64,000 bases of DNA from DATFMP01 sp035266845 (GTDB lineage Bacteria; SAR324; JACQKK01). The stretch's first letter is position 1, and the number at the start of each line of letters is the position of its first letter. The notes beneath the pieces are model-generated. The model had not been told where the DNA came from and did no database searches. It worked only from the letters and a program-made list of their open reading frames with translations. Position numbers and translations under genes: made by a program. Location: the NCBI GenBank assembly GCA_035266845.1, contig DATFMP010000075.1, forward strand, positions 17,938-81,937. Direction: 5' to 3'. Positions 28,937-38,487 of this stretch are shown here, in pieces.

Positions 28937-30391
28937 CTAGTGCAGCAGATCCAGCACCGTGCGCGGGATCTGGTTGGCCTGGGCCAGCATGGCCGTGGCG
29001 GACTCGAACATGATCTTGTTGCGCGTGTACTCGGCAACGGCCTTCGCCATGTCCGTGTCGCGGATCACCGATTCCGCGTTGGTCAGCTCCTCCACGTTCA
29101 CCCGCAACTGGCGCAGGTTGGCCTCCAGGCTGTTCTTCTGGAAGGCCCCCAGCCGGGCCCGCGAGGTGGTCACCTCGTTGAGGGCGCGATCCACCAGGCG
29201 CTGGGTATCGATGGCCCCCTGGGCCGTGCGCAGGTCCGCATCGCGCAGGCTGGTGTAGCCACTGTCGTTGCGCACCCCGCGGCCCAGCACCCGGGTGTTC
29301 ACGTTCACCAGGGAGACCGCGACGGTCTGGCCCACGTTGGCGCCGACCTGGAACACCAGGGAGTTCTGGAACACGGCCACGCGGCCGGCGGCGGTGCTCG
29401 GGTCGTCATCGCCCGGGTCGCTCACCTTGTTGCCGCTATAGCGGACGGAGAGGCCCTCCACCTTCGTGCCTTCCACCCCGGTGAGCACCTGGCCCTTGCC
29501 GATGGCCGCCTCGCCACCGATGGTGCCCACGATGTCCTTGCCGGCCACGGCGCCTTCCATCGTGCGGCTCTCCTTGGAGAGCACGCCCGCGGTGGAGGAC
29601 GACACGGAGAAGCCGTGATCGCTGCCGTAGTCCCGGTGCACGATGGACAGCGTGTTGTCCTGGTTGAGGGTCAGGTCCACGTTCAGGCCGGACTTCGAGA
29701 TCTCGTTCTTCAGCAGACCAACGGCCTGGCGCACCGTCTCGCCCTTCTTGCTGGTGAAGGAGACGGTCTTCCCACCCTCGGCGATGGTGAATTCCTCGCC
29801 CTTGTCGATCATCTCCTGCGTCAGCGCCGTGGTGCCCTCGATGTGGGCGCGGCTGCCGAGCTGGGTCACGCGCACGTCGTAACCCTGGATGGGCGAGGCC
29901 TTGGTTTCCGGGGAGGCCGCGATGAACTCCACGCCCTCGCCGATGCCCACGCCGTTGGCGCCCGTGCTGCCGTCCAGCAGCTTCTTCACGCCGAACTGGG
30001 CGTTGGTGCTGATGCGGTCGATGGAGTTGAGGGCGTTGTTCAGCTCAAGTTGATCGGCCTCCAGCATGTTCTGGTCGTTCGCGCCCTCGTTGGCGGCGTG
30101 TACGGCCAGTTGGCGGATCGTGGTGAGCAGGTTGGTCACCTCCGTCATCGCCGCCTCGGTGGTCTGCACCATGGTCACGCCCGTCTCGGCGTTGTCCACG
30201 GCCTGGTTGAGGCCGGCGATCTGCGAGCGCATCTGCTCGGAGATGATGAGGGCCGCGGGGCCGTCTGCCGCGCGGTTAATGCGCATCCCGGAGGACAAGT
30301 GCTCCAGGGATTTGCGAAGCGCAGTGCCGTTCTGCACGAGCTGTCGGGCACTGTTGATCGCCGCAATGTTGTGGTTGATTCGCAGAACCAT
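28937..30391 (-). CDS. fliC: Flagellin (paralog 3)
   Basis: The 484-residue flagellin has D0/D1 at 1-145 (MVLRINHNIAAINSARQLVQ, HLSSGMRINRAADGPAALIISEQM). The central module spans ~146-320: TKASPIQGYDVRV at 163, FTIAEGGKTVSF at 201, VHRDYGSDHGF near 251, DIVGTIGGEAAIGKGQVLTG at 286-305 and VEGLSVRYSG. D1/D0 resumes at ~340 and ends AMLAQANQIPRTVLDLLH. AAGGAGG precedes the ATG. It is closest to the paralog at 33005-34450, sharing LLDGSTGANGVGIGEGV and TTALTQEMIDKGEEFTIAEG, which suggests a recent duplication. Confidence 0.95.
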   Translation of the reverse strand: MVLRINHNIAAINSARQLVQNGTALRKSLEHLSSGMRINRAADGPAALIISEQMRSQIAGLNQAVDNAETGVTMVQTTEAAMTEVTNLLTTIRQLAVHAANEGANDQNMLEADQLELNNALNSIDRISTNAQFGVKKLLDGSTGANGVGIGEGVEFIAASPETKASPIQGYDVRVTQLGSRAHIEGTTALTQEMIDKGEEFTIAEGGKTVSFTSKKGETVRQAVGLLKNEISKSGLNVDLTLNQDNTLSIVHRDYGSDHGFSVSSSTAGVLSKESRTMEGAVAGKDIVGTIGGEAAIGKGQVLTGVEGTKVEGLSVRYSGNKVSDPGDDDPSTAAGRVAVFQNSLVFQVGANVGQTVAVSLVNVNTRVLGRGVRNDSGYTSLRDADLRTAQGAIDTQRLVDRALNEVTTSRARLGAFQKNSLEANLRQLRVNVEELTNAESVIRDTDMAKAVAEYTRNKIMFESATAMLAQANQIPRTVLDLLH

Positions 30392-33004
30392 GACTACCTC
30401 CTTGTGGCATCAAGCTGCCGGGTCCTTGGCCGGGTTCGGCGATCCAACCCTCCCGGAGGATCACCGCTTCGACGGACACCGCCCCCGCGGGAACACGAGG
30501 TCCCCGGACGGCGGGTACACCACCGCTATTCCCCAGCACTGCTGCAATGGCCCGCTGCCGCCGCGGGGGCCGGGACTGCGCCGCCGCGGGCGAACACGGG
30601 GATCTCGCCGCTGCCGTCCCGTGGGCACACCACCGCACGGAACGCACCGGCACCAGACGGGTCTCCCGCCCCACCTGGGGCCCCGGGTGGAGGACTGCCC
30701 ACACGGGGTCCCGAAACGGAGTCGGGGCCCGCTACCCTCCCGCCGCTGGATACACGGGGACCTCACCGGGTCCCCGGCTCCACACACCGGCGGAAATCTC
30801 GTCATCCCGCGCCCGGCCGGGCCGCGGCAGCCTGGCTGCTCACGGCCGCGCGGCGGGCGCGCACGTCAATCGCTGGCGCCTGGGGCGCCGCTCCGGATCA
30901 GCCGCGGCCCTCGCGGCGCAGGGCGATCCGGCACTGGTTGCCGCGGGCGGAGCGGTGCCCTGCGCTGCCACACGCCGGACGGACGGGGGCGCCTGGATGC
31001 TGCTGCGCGCCGCCGCTGCCGGTGGGCAGACCGGGTCCCCAACGGGCCACACCCGGGCCCACCGGCCCGCGGATTCGGCCTCCTGGAGGCTCCGCCTTTC
31101 CGTTCATCGTCCTGCCTCCTCCAGGCGGGTACACCACCGCCTGGATTGGTCCCGCGGGGAGGTTTCGCGTGCCCCGGGTACACCACCGCACGGATGGGTG
31201 CGGCTGGAGCCGGGGACGCCCCGTCGCTCCCTGCGCCTGGCCACGACTCCCCGCGGATGCTCCACGGGTGCCTGGCCCCCGCCCGCGGGAACACGAGGTC
31301 CCCGCGTGCGCTCGGTCTTTCTGCCGGCCCCCAGCGTCGGCGGCGTCCGGACGCACTGCTGCACCCGGATGGCCGCCCCTGGGGCCGGTAGGGCGCGCCT
31401 TGGGTGGAGGTCGCCCCTCGTCCGGGGCGGCCGCACGGTACACCACCGCACCGGTTCGCCCGTCGTGAGGAGACGCCTCCCTGCCTGCGTCACGCCCTCG
31501 GTCTGGTTCGCCCCGGCACTGGGCCGGAGCCCTGCGCGCCCGGCCGCCGCGGGTGCCCTCCGGCGGCGCGCATCCCCTGGACGGGGACCCGACACCGCGC
31601 GTAGACCACCGCACGGAAGCGCCCGTGGCGCTCGGGAACTCCCCCCGCAAGGGGAGCCCTGAATCCTCCGGTACACGGAGTGGGGCGGCCTGTGGCCTGC
31701 CCCGGCCCGGCACCGCGTAGTCTGTCTGCCCAGGCGCATGGCCCGGACCCGGCGTCTCCGTACCGCGGATGGACGAGGTCCCGTTCCCGCAGCCGGCCTT
31801 GCTCCGCCACACAGGGCGGCGGGGGCGCACACCGGGCAGCGCCCCCTGGCTTCATCTCCAGCTCCGCCTGCTGCGGTCGGTCGGCGGGTGTATACCTGCA
31901 CCCGGTCGGCCCCCGTGGCGATGCCCTCAGCGGAGCACCGCCTGGCGGGGCGGAGCCTGGGTCCCTCGCCGGCGCCCAGCGGGCGCCAGTGGAGACCGGC
32001 ATTCGTTCGTGGCGCGGCGGCTCCCCTTCAGCGGGGAACGTCCACACCGGGTCCGCGCACCGGGCAGCTCACCCGGCCGCGGTAACTCGTCTGGCCGCCG
32101 TCAACGCGACGGCGGACGGTTGTCTCTGGCGGCTCCGGCCCCTGTACCGGGGCGGGCCTGCCACCCTGCATGCGCCCTGGCGCGGCGACCGTTCGGCCGT
32201 CCGCTGCCGGGCCCGTTCCTGGTGCCCAGTGGTGCGGAGCACACACCGGGGTGCGGCGAACCGCCCGGCGGCGCGATGCCCAGCGGACGGCACAGCCGGC
32301 CGCGTCGGGTCACACACCCCGGCGGACGCACCTGGCGCCCGGGTCCGGGGGCCGGCGAGCCATACGGCCCACGGCATTGCACCCGGTCTGGCGCATAGTC
32401 TCGTGCACAGCTCGGCGCAGCGTTCCGTGCGCAACTCTGCCCGCGACCGCGCGCACAGCCCGGCGGGCGTCGCAGCTCCGCCGCAGCGGAGGGGTCAGCC
32501 CGGGCCCAAACCAGCCGACCCGATGGCCGACCCCGCATGCGACCCAGCGGACGCCCGTGGGGCGGATGCCGTCCCTGCAGCGGCCTGTGTCCATCGCACG
32601 GCGCGCACTGACGCCGCGGCGCGGGGCACACCCCTGCGCGGGGCGCGTCCGCCGCAGACCGACGCCCCCTGGGGGGCGGGCACGGCTCCTGCCGCGGACT
32701 GGGCGTGCGCATGCGACTTCCCACAACGCTTCCCGCCACGGCGGACGCGAAGCGCTCTGGGAAGTGGCCCCGCGCCCCGGCCGCCGGATCCGTCGCAAGA
32801 CGGCACACGGCGGCCCTGGGCGGGGCCTGCCCCTGCGCAGGGGCGATGCGCCCCGGGCGCCCATCGCTGGGTGCCCGGGGTTGAATGGACGTGGGACCCC
32901 TAGGGGGTCTGAGGGACTCCATGGTGCCTCCCTGACGTCAGTGAACCCACGCAACCACGCCTTCCCGCCCCCCGGCTGCAGGGGCGGGAAGGAAACCGCC
33001 GCCC
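30392..33004. other. Non-coding island 2 between flagellins (2.6 kb)
   Basis: No credible gene is found in these 2.6 kb; the open frames present have Arg/Pro/Ala-rich, unnatural translations. The acaccaccgc motif occurs at 30517, 30627, 31131, 31180 and 31440, with variants such as gaccaccgcacgg at 31604. An exact 23-bp repeat is at 30484-30506 and 31282-31304. The unit at 31349-31374 copies 28345-28370. A large 13-bp hairpin is at 32851-32880 and another at 32960-32992 beside the flagellin end. Its function is unknown. Confidence 0.7.
32960..32992 (-). terminator. 10-bp hairpin immediately downstream of flagellin paralog 4
   Basis: CCTTCCCGCC (32960-32969) and GGCGGGAAGG (32983-32992) form a perfect stem 12 bp after the flagellin stop on the minus strand. 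No U-run follows, so it may stabilise the 3' end rather than act as a classic intrinsic terminator. A second strong 13-bp stem, ccccgggc-g-ccca / tggg-t-gcccgggg, follows at 32851-32880. Confidence 0.6.
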
Positions 33005-34450
33005 CTACTTCAGGAGCGACATCACGATTTCCGGCGTCTGGTTGGCCTGAGCCAGCATGGCCGTCGACGACTTCATCATGATCTGGTTGCGGGTGAACTC
33101 CGTGATCTCCTTGGCCATGTCCGCATCGCGGATGACGGATTCGGAGTTCGTGAGCTCTTCCACGTTGACGCGGAGCTGCCGCAGGTTGGCTTCCAGGGTG
33201 TTCTTCTGGAAGGCACCCATGACGCCACGCGTCCGGTTCACCTCGTTCAGGGCCGCATCGAGCAGACGCTGCGCGTCCTGTGCGCCCTGAGGCGTGCGCA
33301 CGTCGATCTGGCGCAGGTTCTTGAAGTCGCTCTCGTTGAGAATGCCCTGACCCAGCACACGGGTGTTGGTGTTCAGGAGCGAGATGGCTTCCGTCTGTCC
33401 GACGTTCGGGCCGACCTGGTAGATCAGCGAGTTCTGGTAGACCGCCACCTTACCCACCGGTTCGGCCTCCGGATCGTCCGAATCCACCCTCGTGCCCGTG
33501 TAGCGCACGGCCAGCCCTTCCACGCGCGTGCCTTCGGCACCGGTGAGCACCTGGCCTTTGCCGGTGGCCACTTCGCCACCGATGGTGCCCTTGATGTCCT
33601 TGCCACGCGCCTGGTCCATCACACGCGATTGCGCCGACAGCACACCGGCCGTCGAGGAAGACGCGGCGATGGTGTACTTGCTGCCGTACTCGTTGTGACG
33701 CAGCGTGAACGTGCCGTCGTCCTTCTTCTCGAAGGTCACGTCCATGCCGTTCTTCTTCATCTCGGCATTCAACTTGCCGAAGACTTGGTTCACCGAGTCG
33801 CCCTTGGTGGTCGTGAACCGCACGGTGCGGCCACCTTCGGCGATGGTGAATTCCTCGCCCTTGTCGATCATCTCCTGCGTCAGCGCCGTGGTGCCCTGGA
33901 TGGTGGCACGCGTGGCGAGCTGCGTGACGCGCAGGTCATAGCCCTGCACGGGCGACGTGCGGGTGTGCACGCTGGCGTTTACGAACTGCACGCCTTCGCC
34001 GATGCCGACGCCGTTGGCACCCGTGCTGCCGTCAAGCAGCTTCTTGGTGCCGAACTGGGCGTTGTTGGTGATGCGGTCGATCGTGTCGAGGGACTGCGAA
34101 ACCTCGAGTTGGTCGGCAGCCAGCATGTCGGGAGAGTTGGCGCCCTCGTTGGCGGCGTGGATCGCCAAACCCCGCATGTTGGTCAGCAGGTTGTTTACCT
34201 CCACCAGAGAGGCTTCCGCCGTCTGGATCATGGAGATGGCCGTTTCCGAGTTGTCCACGGCCTGGTTCAAGCCAGAGACCTGCGAGCGCAATTGCTCGGA
34301 GATCATCAACTGGGCCGGCCCATCGGCTGCCCGGTTGATTTTCATGCCGGACGACAGTTTTTCCAGGGACTTGCCCATCGCACGGTCATTGATCAGCAAC
34401 TGACGATGACTGTTGATGGCCTGGATATTGTGGTTGATTCGCAAACTCAC
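33005..34450 (-). CDS. fliC: Flagellin (paralog 4), GTG start
   Basis: The 481-residue flagellin begins at GTG (MSLRINHNIQAINSHRQLLI) with AAGGAGG six bases upstream. The central module shows TRTSPVQGYDLRV, FTIAEGGRTVRF, LRHNEYGSKYTI, DIKGTIGGEVATGKGQVLTG and VEGLAVRYTG. The end is AMLAQANQTPEIVMSLLK. By eye its DNA looks slightly less GC-biased than neighbouring flagellins. It is flanked by the two longest non-coding islands (2.6 and 2.15 kb), so it is very likely a single-gene transcript. An 8-bp hairpin (34541-34560) lies in its leader region. Confidence 0.95.
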   Translation of the reverse strand: MSLRINHNIQAINSHRQLLINDRAMGKSLEKLSSGMKINRAADGPAQLMISEQLRSQVSGLNQAVDNSETAISMIQTAEASLVEVNNLLTNMRGLAIHAANEGANSPDMLAADQLEVSQSLDTIDRITNNAQFGTKKLLDGSTGANGVGIGEGVQFVNASVHTRTSPVQGYDLRVTQLATRATIQGTTALTQEMIDKGEEFTIAEGGRTVRFTTTKGDSVNQVFGKLNAEMKKNGMDVTFEKKDDGTFTLRHNEYGSKYTIAASSSTAGVLSAQSRVMDQARGKDIKGTIGGEVATGKGQVLTGAEGTRVEGLAVRYTGTRVDSDDPEAEPVGKVAVYQNSLIYQVGPNVGQTEAISLLNTNTRVLGQGILNESDFKNLRQIDVRTPQGAQDAQRLLDAALNEVNRTRGVMGAFQKNTLEANLRQLRVNVEELTNSESVIRDADMAKEITEFTRNQIMMKSSTAMLAQANQTPEIVMSLLK

Positions 34451-36601
34451 GGTATACCTCCTTGTAAAAACAAGAGATCCTCCTTGACCCGGGAGATAAG
34501 GCAGCGTCCAACCTGGACACGCCCGACCGGAGGCCCTGCTCCTTCCAAATCCTTGGAAGGATGGCCTCTCTTGGTCCGCCGCCCCCGATGCGGGCAGGCG
34601 GCAACCTCCCTACCTCGCGCCCAAACCTCCTTCCTTTGAGGAGCCGCAGAGCGGCGCGAGGCGACTCATAAATGGGGAAGCTGGCTTCCCCGACGTCAGA
34701 TGGCGGCGGTGGTTACTCCACCAAAAGCGGGCTCCCGCCCAATGAGCGGGCAACGGCCCGCCCCCTGCCCACCATCTGCCGCTTGCCGCCAACGGGTGGT
34801 CTGGCGCAGGGGTGACAAGTCCCTGCGACCGCCCGCGGGCGATTCCGTTTCCCAAATAGCCGGCCGCCGGCACCAGGCACGGATGCCCCCGCCCCTGGCA
34901 CCGGGACGGCCGCTTGGGAGCTATCCCTTGCACGTCTCGTTGCTTCCGATGCATGACTGCTCCTTCACCTGCTCCGGGCCATCACGGGACGAACCCGGGC
35001 GCTGGTCGGAACCTTCCACCCCATGGAAGGCCCTGCAGAGCGCACACTGCTGCCCTGCTTGGCGACGCGCGGGGCTAAACCCCCGCACGTTGGTGTGGCC
35101 GGTTCCATCCCGCCACATGAAGCTCCACCGCCTGCTCCCGGACGGATTGGTGCCCCTGGAGGGACGGGGTCCGCCCCTGGTTGCACCACCGCCTGGAAGC
35201 GCACGGCGGAAGCGACGCGTACGGCGACCGTCCGGGCCGGGGATGAACCCACCACCCCCTGGCTGGAGCAATGCACCGCATCGGACGGGTCCCGGGCCTG
35301 TGGGGGGTCGAGGTCCCTGTCCGCGTCGCCGGGTGGCACCGCTGCACGCTTCGCAACGGTGACCGGCGGCGCTGTGGGGGCCGCGGCCCGCCCTGGGAAC
35401 ACCAGGACCCATCAGCTCGTGGCGGCTCGTGGCCGCCTGCTCAACCCGGGTACACTGGGTCCCCGGATTCAGCGGGCAGACACCCGCACTCCACTGCGCC
35501 TCCTCGCGGGCCGGTGGGTAGACCACCGCCCGTGTCCTCCGTCGTGGCGATACCGCTGCCCTGGACGCACCGGCCCCCGACGGCTGCCGGCTCCGCCCGG
35601 GCGCGACCCCACTGTGGGGGCACCCGCAGGCTGCACCACGACACCCTCAGGCGAGACAACGCCCTCCAGTGCACGCGACCCGTGCGAGCGGCCGACCACG
35701 CCGTGTCCGTGCCGGCGACGCGGGTCTCCCGGAGGAAACACGGCGCCCTGCCGGCGCAGGCCCGCCTGGGCCCGGACCGTCCCTGGTCCCGATCTGTCTG
35801 CCTGGTGGGTCCTTCCATGACCCTGCTGCGGAGCACGCCGCATCCTGCCCACGGGCCAGGCGGTGCTCGCACCACCCCATGCCCGGGCCGCCGGAGCTGC
35901 CACCGCCTGAACGAGGTCCCGCCTCCGCACAGCATGCGGGTGGTCTGGGCCCCTCCCGGCCTCCACGAGGGAGACGCGATCGGGACACCGGTGCCGACCC
36001 GCGTGTCAGCGGGAACGTGCACCCCGTCCTGGGGTTGCCTCCGTCACGACCGGCCCCTTGCGGGACGAATGCGCTGCCCTGACCGGCCCACCATGAGTGT
36101 GAAGGCTTCCCTGCACGGGAAGCCGGCACCCCGGCTGCCTGTCCGGCTGCACCCGCCCGTCGGCCTCCCTGGCCGGGGCCATCGTGCTCCTACGGTCGAT
36201 CCATGACCGTCTGGTCAGACCGGGCGATGTTGCTGCCCGGCCTCACCAGGTGGCCTGGCTGGCGCCGGGTGCCATCCTGCACCCGGCCCGCGGCCGTCCG
36301 ACCTCCCTGGCCGTCCGTGACCCGTCACGACGCCGTCGTCGTGGGGCCGCCGCGGATGCTCCCGCCGCTTCCAGCGGCCTGCTGCCGGCTCGTGGCCCAA
36401 GCCGAGTGCGAGGCCGGCTGCCTGCCGGCCTGCCACGAAGCACTGGGCTGCCGGGCGGGCATCCCGCCGCGCCGCAGCCGCCTGCCGTGCCCGCGCATCG
36501 CGCACGGGCCGCTGCCGCCGCCTTCCCGGCAGCGTCCTGCCTCGCGCCTGTCCGGCGCGTCCTGCCTGTCCTGCCGTTCCAGCCACTGGCCTGCGCCACA
36601 C
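34451..36601. other. Non-coding island 3 between flagellins (2.15 kb)
   Basis: The start (34451-34620) holds leader elements of the downstream flagellin: cttgtaaaaacaag and the CCTTCCAA/TTGGAAGG stem at 34541-34560. Next come paired palindromes such as ggggaagctggcttcccc (34675). The segment at 35066-35110 resembles the tail of the family A repeat at 3617. The gcaccaccgc/gaccaccgc motif appears at 35185 and 35520. No protein-like reading frame is visible. Confidence 0.7.
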
Positions 36602-37954
36602 TCAGCGCGCGACGGCCAGCTCGTGCTGCATCAGTTCCTTGAGCTGCAGCGCCATGCGCTCGGCCTGTGCGGCCGTCACGCGCTCATCGGCGGCCGGCAG
36701 CTCGCGCAGGGGACTGCTGCGGCGCAGGCAAGCCAGCGCCTGGTTCTGGTAGCGCTTGATCCAGCCCTGCACGCGCTCGCGCCAGTCCTCCACGTCGAAG
36801 GCCACGGCCAGCATCAGGTGCAGTCCATCGCGCAGCTCCTGCCACGTGTCGAAGCGCACGTCCGCCAGACTGCGGTAGTCGCTGGGCGTTTCCATCCATC
36901 GCCCCAGCGCGCGCGAGTCCATCACGGGCAGCGCCAGGCACACCGGGGCGTTGTCCGCCCCCGCGCCATCCTGGAAGCGCAGGCCGTTCTGCACCACGTA
37001 GCAGCGCGCGTGGCGGCCCTCATCCAGCCGGCCGCCCTGCCACATCACGGCCAGCTCGGATGTCTGCTCGTTGTCCAGGTAGCCCACCAGCATGCGGCCG
37101 ATGCCAAAGGCCTGCTCGCCGGCCAGCGTGCCCTGGATGTCCCGTCCCTTGCGGCTCCATTCCACCTTGCCGGGCCGCTTGGAGAGCAGCGGCGTGCGGA
37201 AGCTGCAGCCCTTGAACTTGTATTGCGAGCCGTACTGGTTGTGCCGCACGATCAGGCGCCGCTGGGCGGTCAGCCCGATCTGCACGTCCATGCCGGCCGT
37301 GCGGGTCTCCTCGCGCAGCGCCTTCAGCAGCCCGGCCACCGTCTCGCCGGGCGTGATGCGGTGGCGCACGAAGTGCTCGCCCTCGGCGAGGAAGATCTCC
37401 TCCTCCGCGCGCACCCAGTCCTCCTCCAGCGGCACGCCTCCCAGGATCACCGCCCGGCTCGGCAGCGCCTCGATGGCCACGCGGTAGCCCTCCGGCGGCG
37501 AAGAGCGCGTGTTGGCGCCGCCCCGGATGAAGTCCACCCCCACGCCGATGCCCACCACGCCGGACTGTCCGTCCAGCAGGCCCCGGCCGTGAAACCGGCA
37601 CTGGCGCACGATCTCGTCGATCTGCTTGAGCCGCGTCCATACCGTCTCGCTGATCTCGTAGGCCGGTGGGCGGCGCTTGTCCGCCGCTGTCCAGGCATCG
37701 CTCACCGTGGCGATGCCGTCTTCCATCAAGCTGTCGATGCCGTTCAGTCCTTCCAGCGTCCGCTGGAGCAGAGACACCATCGTCTCCAGGTTCTTCAGGG
37801 CTTGGTCGGTGCTCAGCCAGCCGCTCTCGAACTGCAGCCAGCCGCCCGGCCGGGGGACCCGCGTCCATCGCGCGGTTGCCGGCACCATCGGCCCTCGGCT
37901 CTGCAGTGCAGCGCCGGCCCCCTGGGCCCTGGGCAATGTCCCCGTCGGTCCCAT
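36602..37954 (-). CDS. Divergent flagellin-like protein lacking the conserved N-terminal D0
   Basis: The 450-residue product starts MGPTGTLPRAQGAG behind GGAGG, so the usual LRINHN start is absent. Residues ~50-80 (STDQALKNLETMVSLLQRTLEGLNGIDSLMEDG) recall the D1 helix. The central module is clear: GRGLLDGQSGVVGIGVGVDF, TRSSPPEGYRVAI, VRHNQYGSQYKF and DIQGTLAGEQAFGIGRMLVG. The C-terminal part keeps DYRSLADVRFDTWQELRDGLHLM but not the AMLAQAN end; it is Arg/Trp-richer than flagellins. A remnant of a normal flagellin start lies just upstream at 37998-38081. Confidence 0.85.
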   Translation of the reverse strand: MGPTGTLPRAQGAGAALQSRGPMVPATARWTRVPRPGGWLQFESGWLSTDQALKNLETMVSLLQRTLEGLNGIDSLMEDGIATVSDAWTAADKRRPPAYEISETVWTRLKQIDEIVRQCRFHGRGLLDGQSGVVGIGVGVDFIRGGANTRSSPPEGYRVAIEALPSRAVILGGVPLEEDWVRAEEEIFLAEGEHFVRHRITPGETVAGLLKALREETRTAGMDVQIGLTAQRRLIVRHNQYGSQYKFKGCSFRTPLLSKRPGKVEWSRKGRDIQGTLAGEQAFGIGRMLVGYLDNEQTSELAVMWQGGRLDEGRHARCYVVQNGLRFQDGAGADNAPVCLALPVMDSRALGRWMETPSDYRSLADVRFDTWQELRDGLHLMLAVAFDVEDWRERVQGWIKRYQNQALACLRRSSPLRELPAADERVTAAQAERMALQLKELMQHELAVAR

Positions 37955-38487
37955 CGTTCACCTCCGTCGTTGGAGGATCGCTGGCGTGCTCCTTGCTTGT
38001 CTGTCGTTGCGACTGTGGTTGATTCGCAGACGACCGACATCGCAGCGCTCCGGTCGATGACAAGACCGGGCGATCCTCCTTGATGGTGCGGGCGGCCTCC
38101 CCCGCCCGCATTCTTTTTGCCGCAGCCCGTCGCACGCAGCACCGTGTCCCTCCGGGTGGAGGGGGAGTCGGTTCACTGGCGCTGCGCCTCCCCGGTCTGC
38201 GCTGACTGCCTCCTCATCGATGCTACGGCCCGCCGCGTGCGGCGCCCGGTGCGGTTGCGTGCCGGCCACTGTGGCCGCCGGGCGCGTCCCGCCGTCGTTG
38301 CCGTTCCGTGCGCGAGTGCCGCCGCGCCACGGGCCGTTGTTGCCTCCTGCTATGGGTTGCCACTCTCCTCTTCGGGTCCTCGGCTCCGGCCACTGCCCGG
38401 CGCCGTTGCGGTCGATTGCGCCGCGCCTCCTCACCCGGCGGCGGTGCGCTGCTACCGCCGGGCTGTGGAGGGCCCGTCCAGAGCTCC
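37955..38487. other. Non-coding island 4 (contains the flagellin 5' remnant)
   Basis: The 530 bp between the divergent flagellin and the next flagellin stop hold the remnant at 37998-38081 and GC-rich sequence without a gene. Near 38185-38460 there are several cggcg/cgccg palindromes. No terminator with a U-run is seen for the flagellin ending at 38488. Confidence 0.55.
37998..38081 (-). pseudogene. Remnant of a flagellin 5' end (ribosome site and LRINH codons)
   Basis: On the minus strand a strong AAGGAGG (38075-38081) is followed by ATG at 38040-38038. Then comes CTGCGAATCAACCAC (ending near 38015), the same DNA that encodes LRINH at the start of the normal flagellins. The frame is shifted relative to that ATG and closes at a TGA just before the start of the divergent gene at 37954. 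This suggests that the divergent gene descends from a normal flagellin whose start was disrupted. Confidence 0.6.

Noticed and set aside
28260..31640. Recurrent acaccaccgcac motifs as a CRISPR array
   Set aside because: Spacing is irregular (about 50 to several hundred bases or more), the motifs are only ~12-16 bp and diverge, and no cas genes are present.
31680..32903. A 407-codon plus-strand open frame in island 2
   Set aside because: The composition is dominated by Pro/Arg/Ala/Gly with no hydrophobic core and no ribosome site, and overlapping frames are equally open. It is best explained by GC-rich non-coding DNA.
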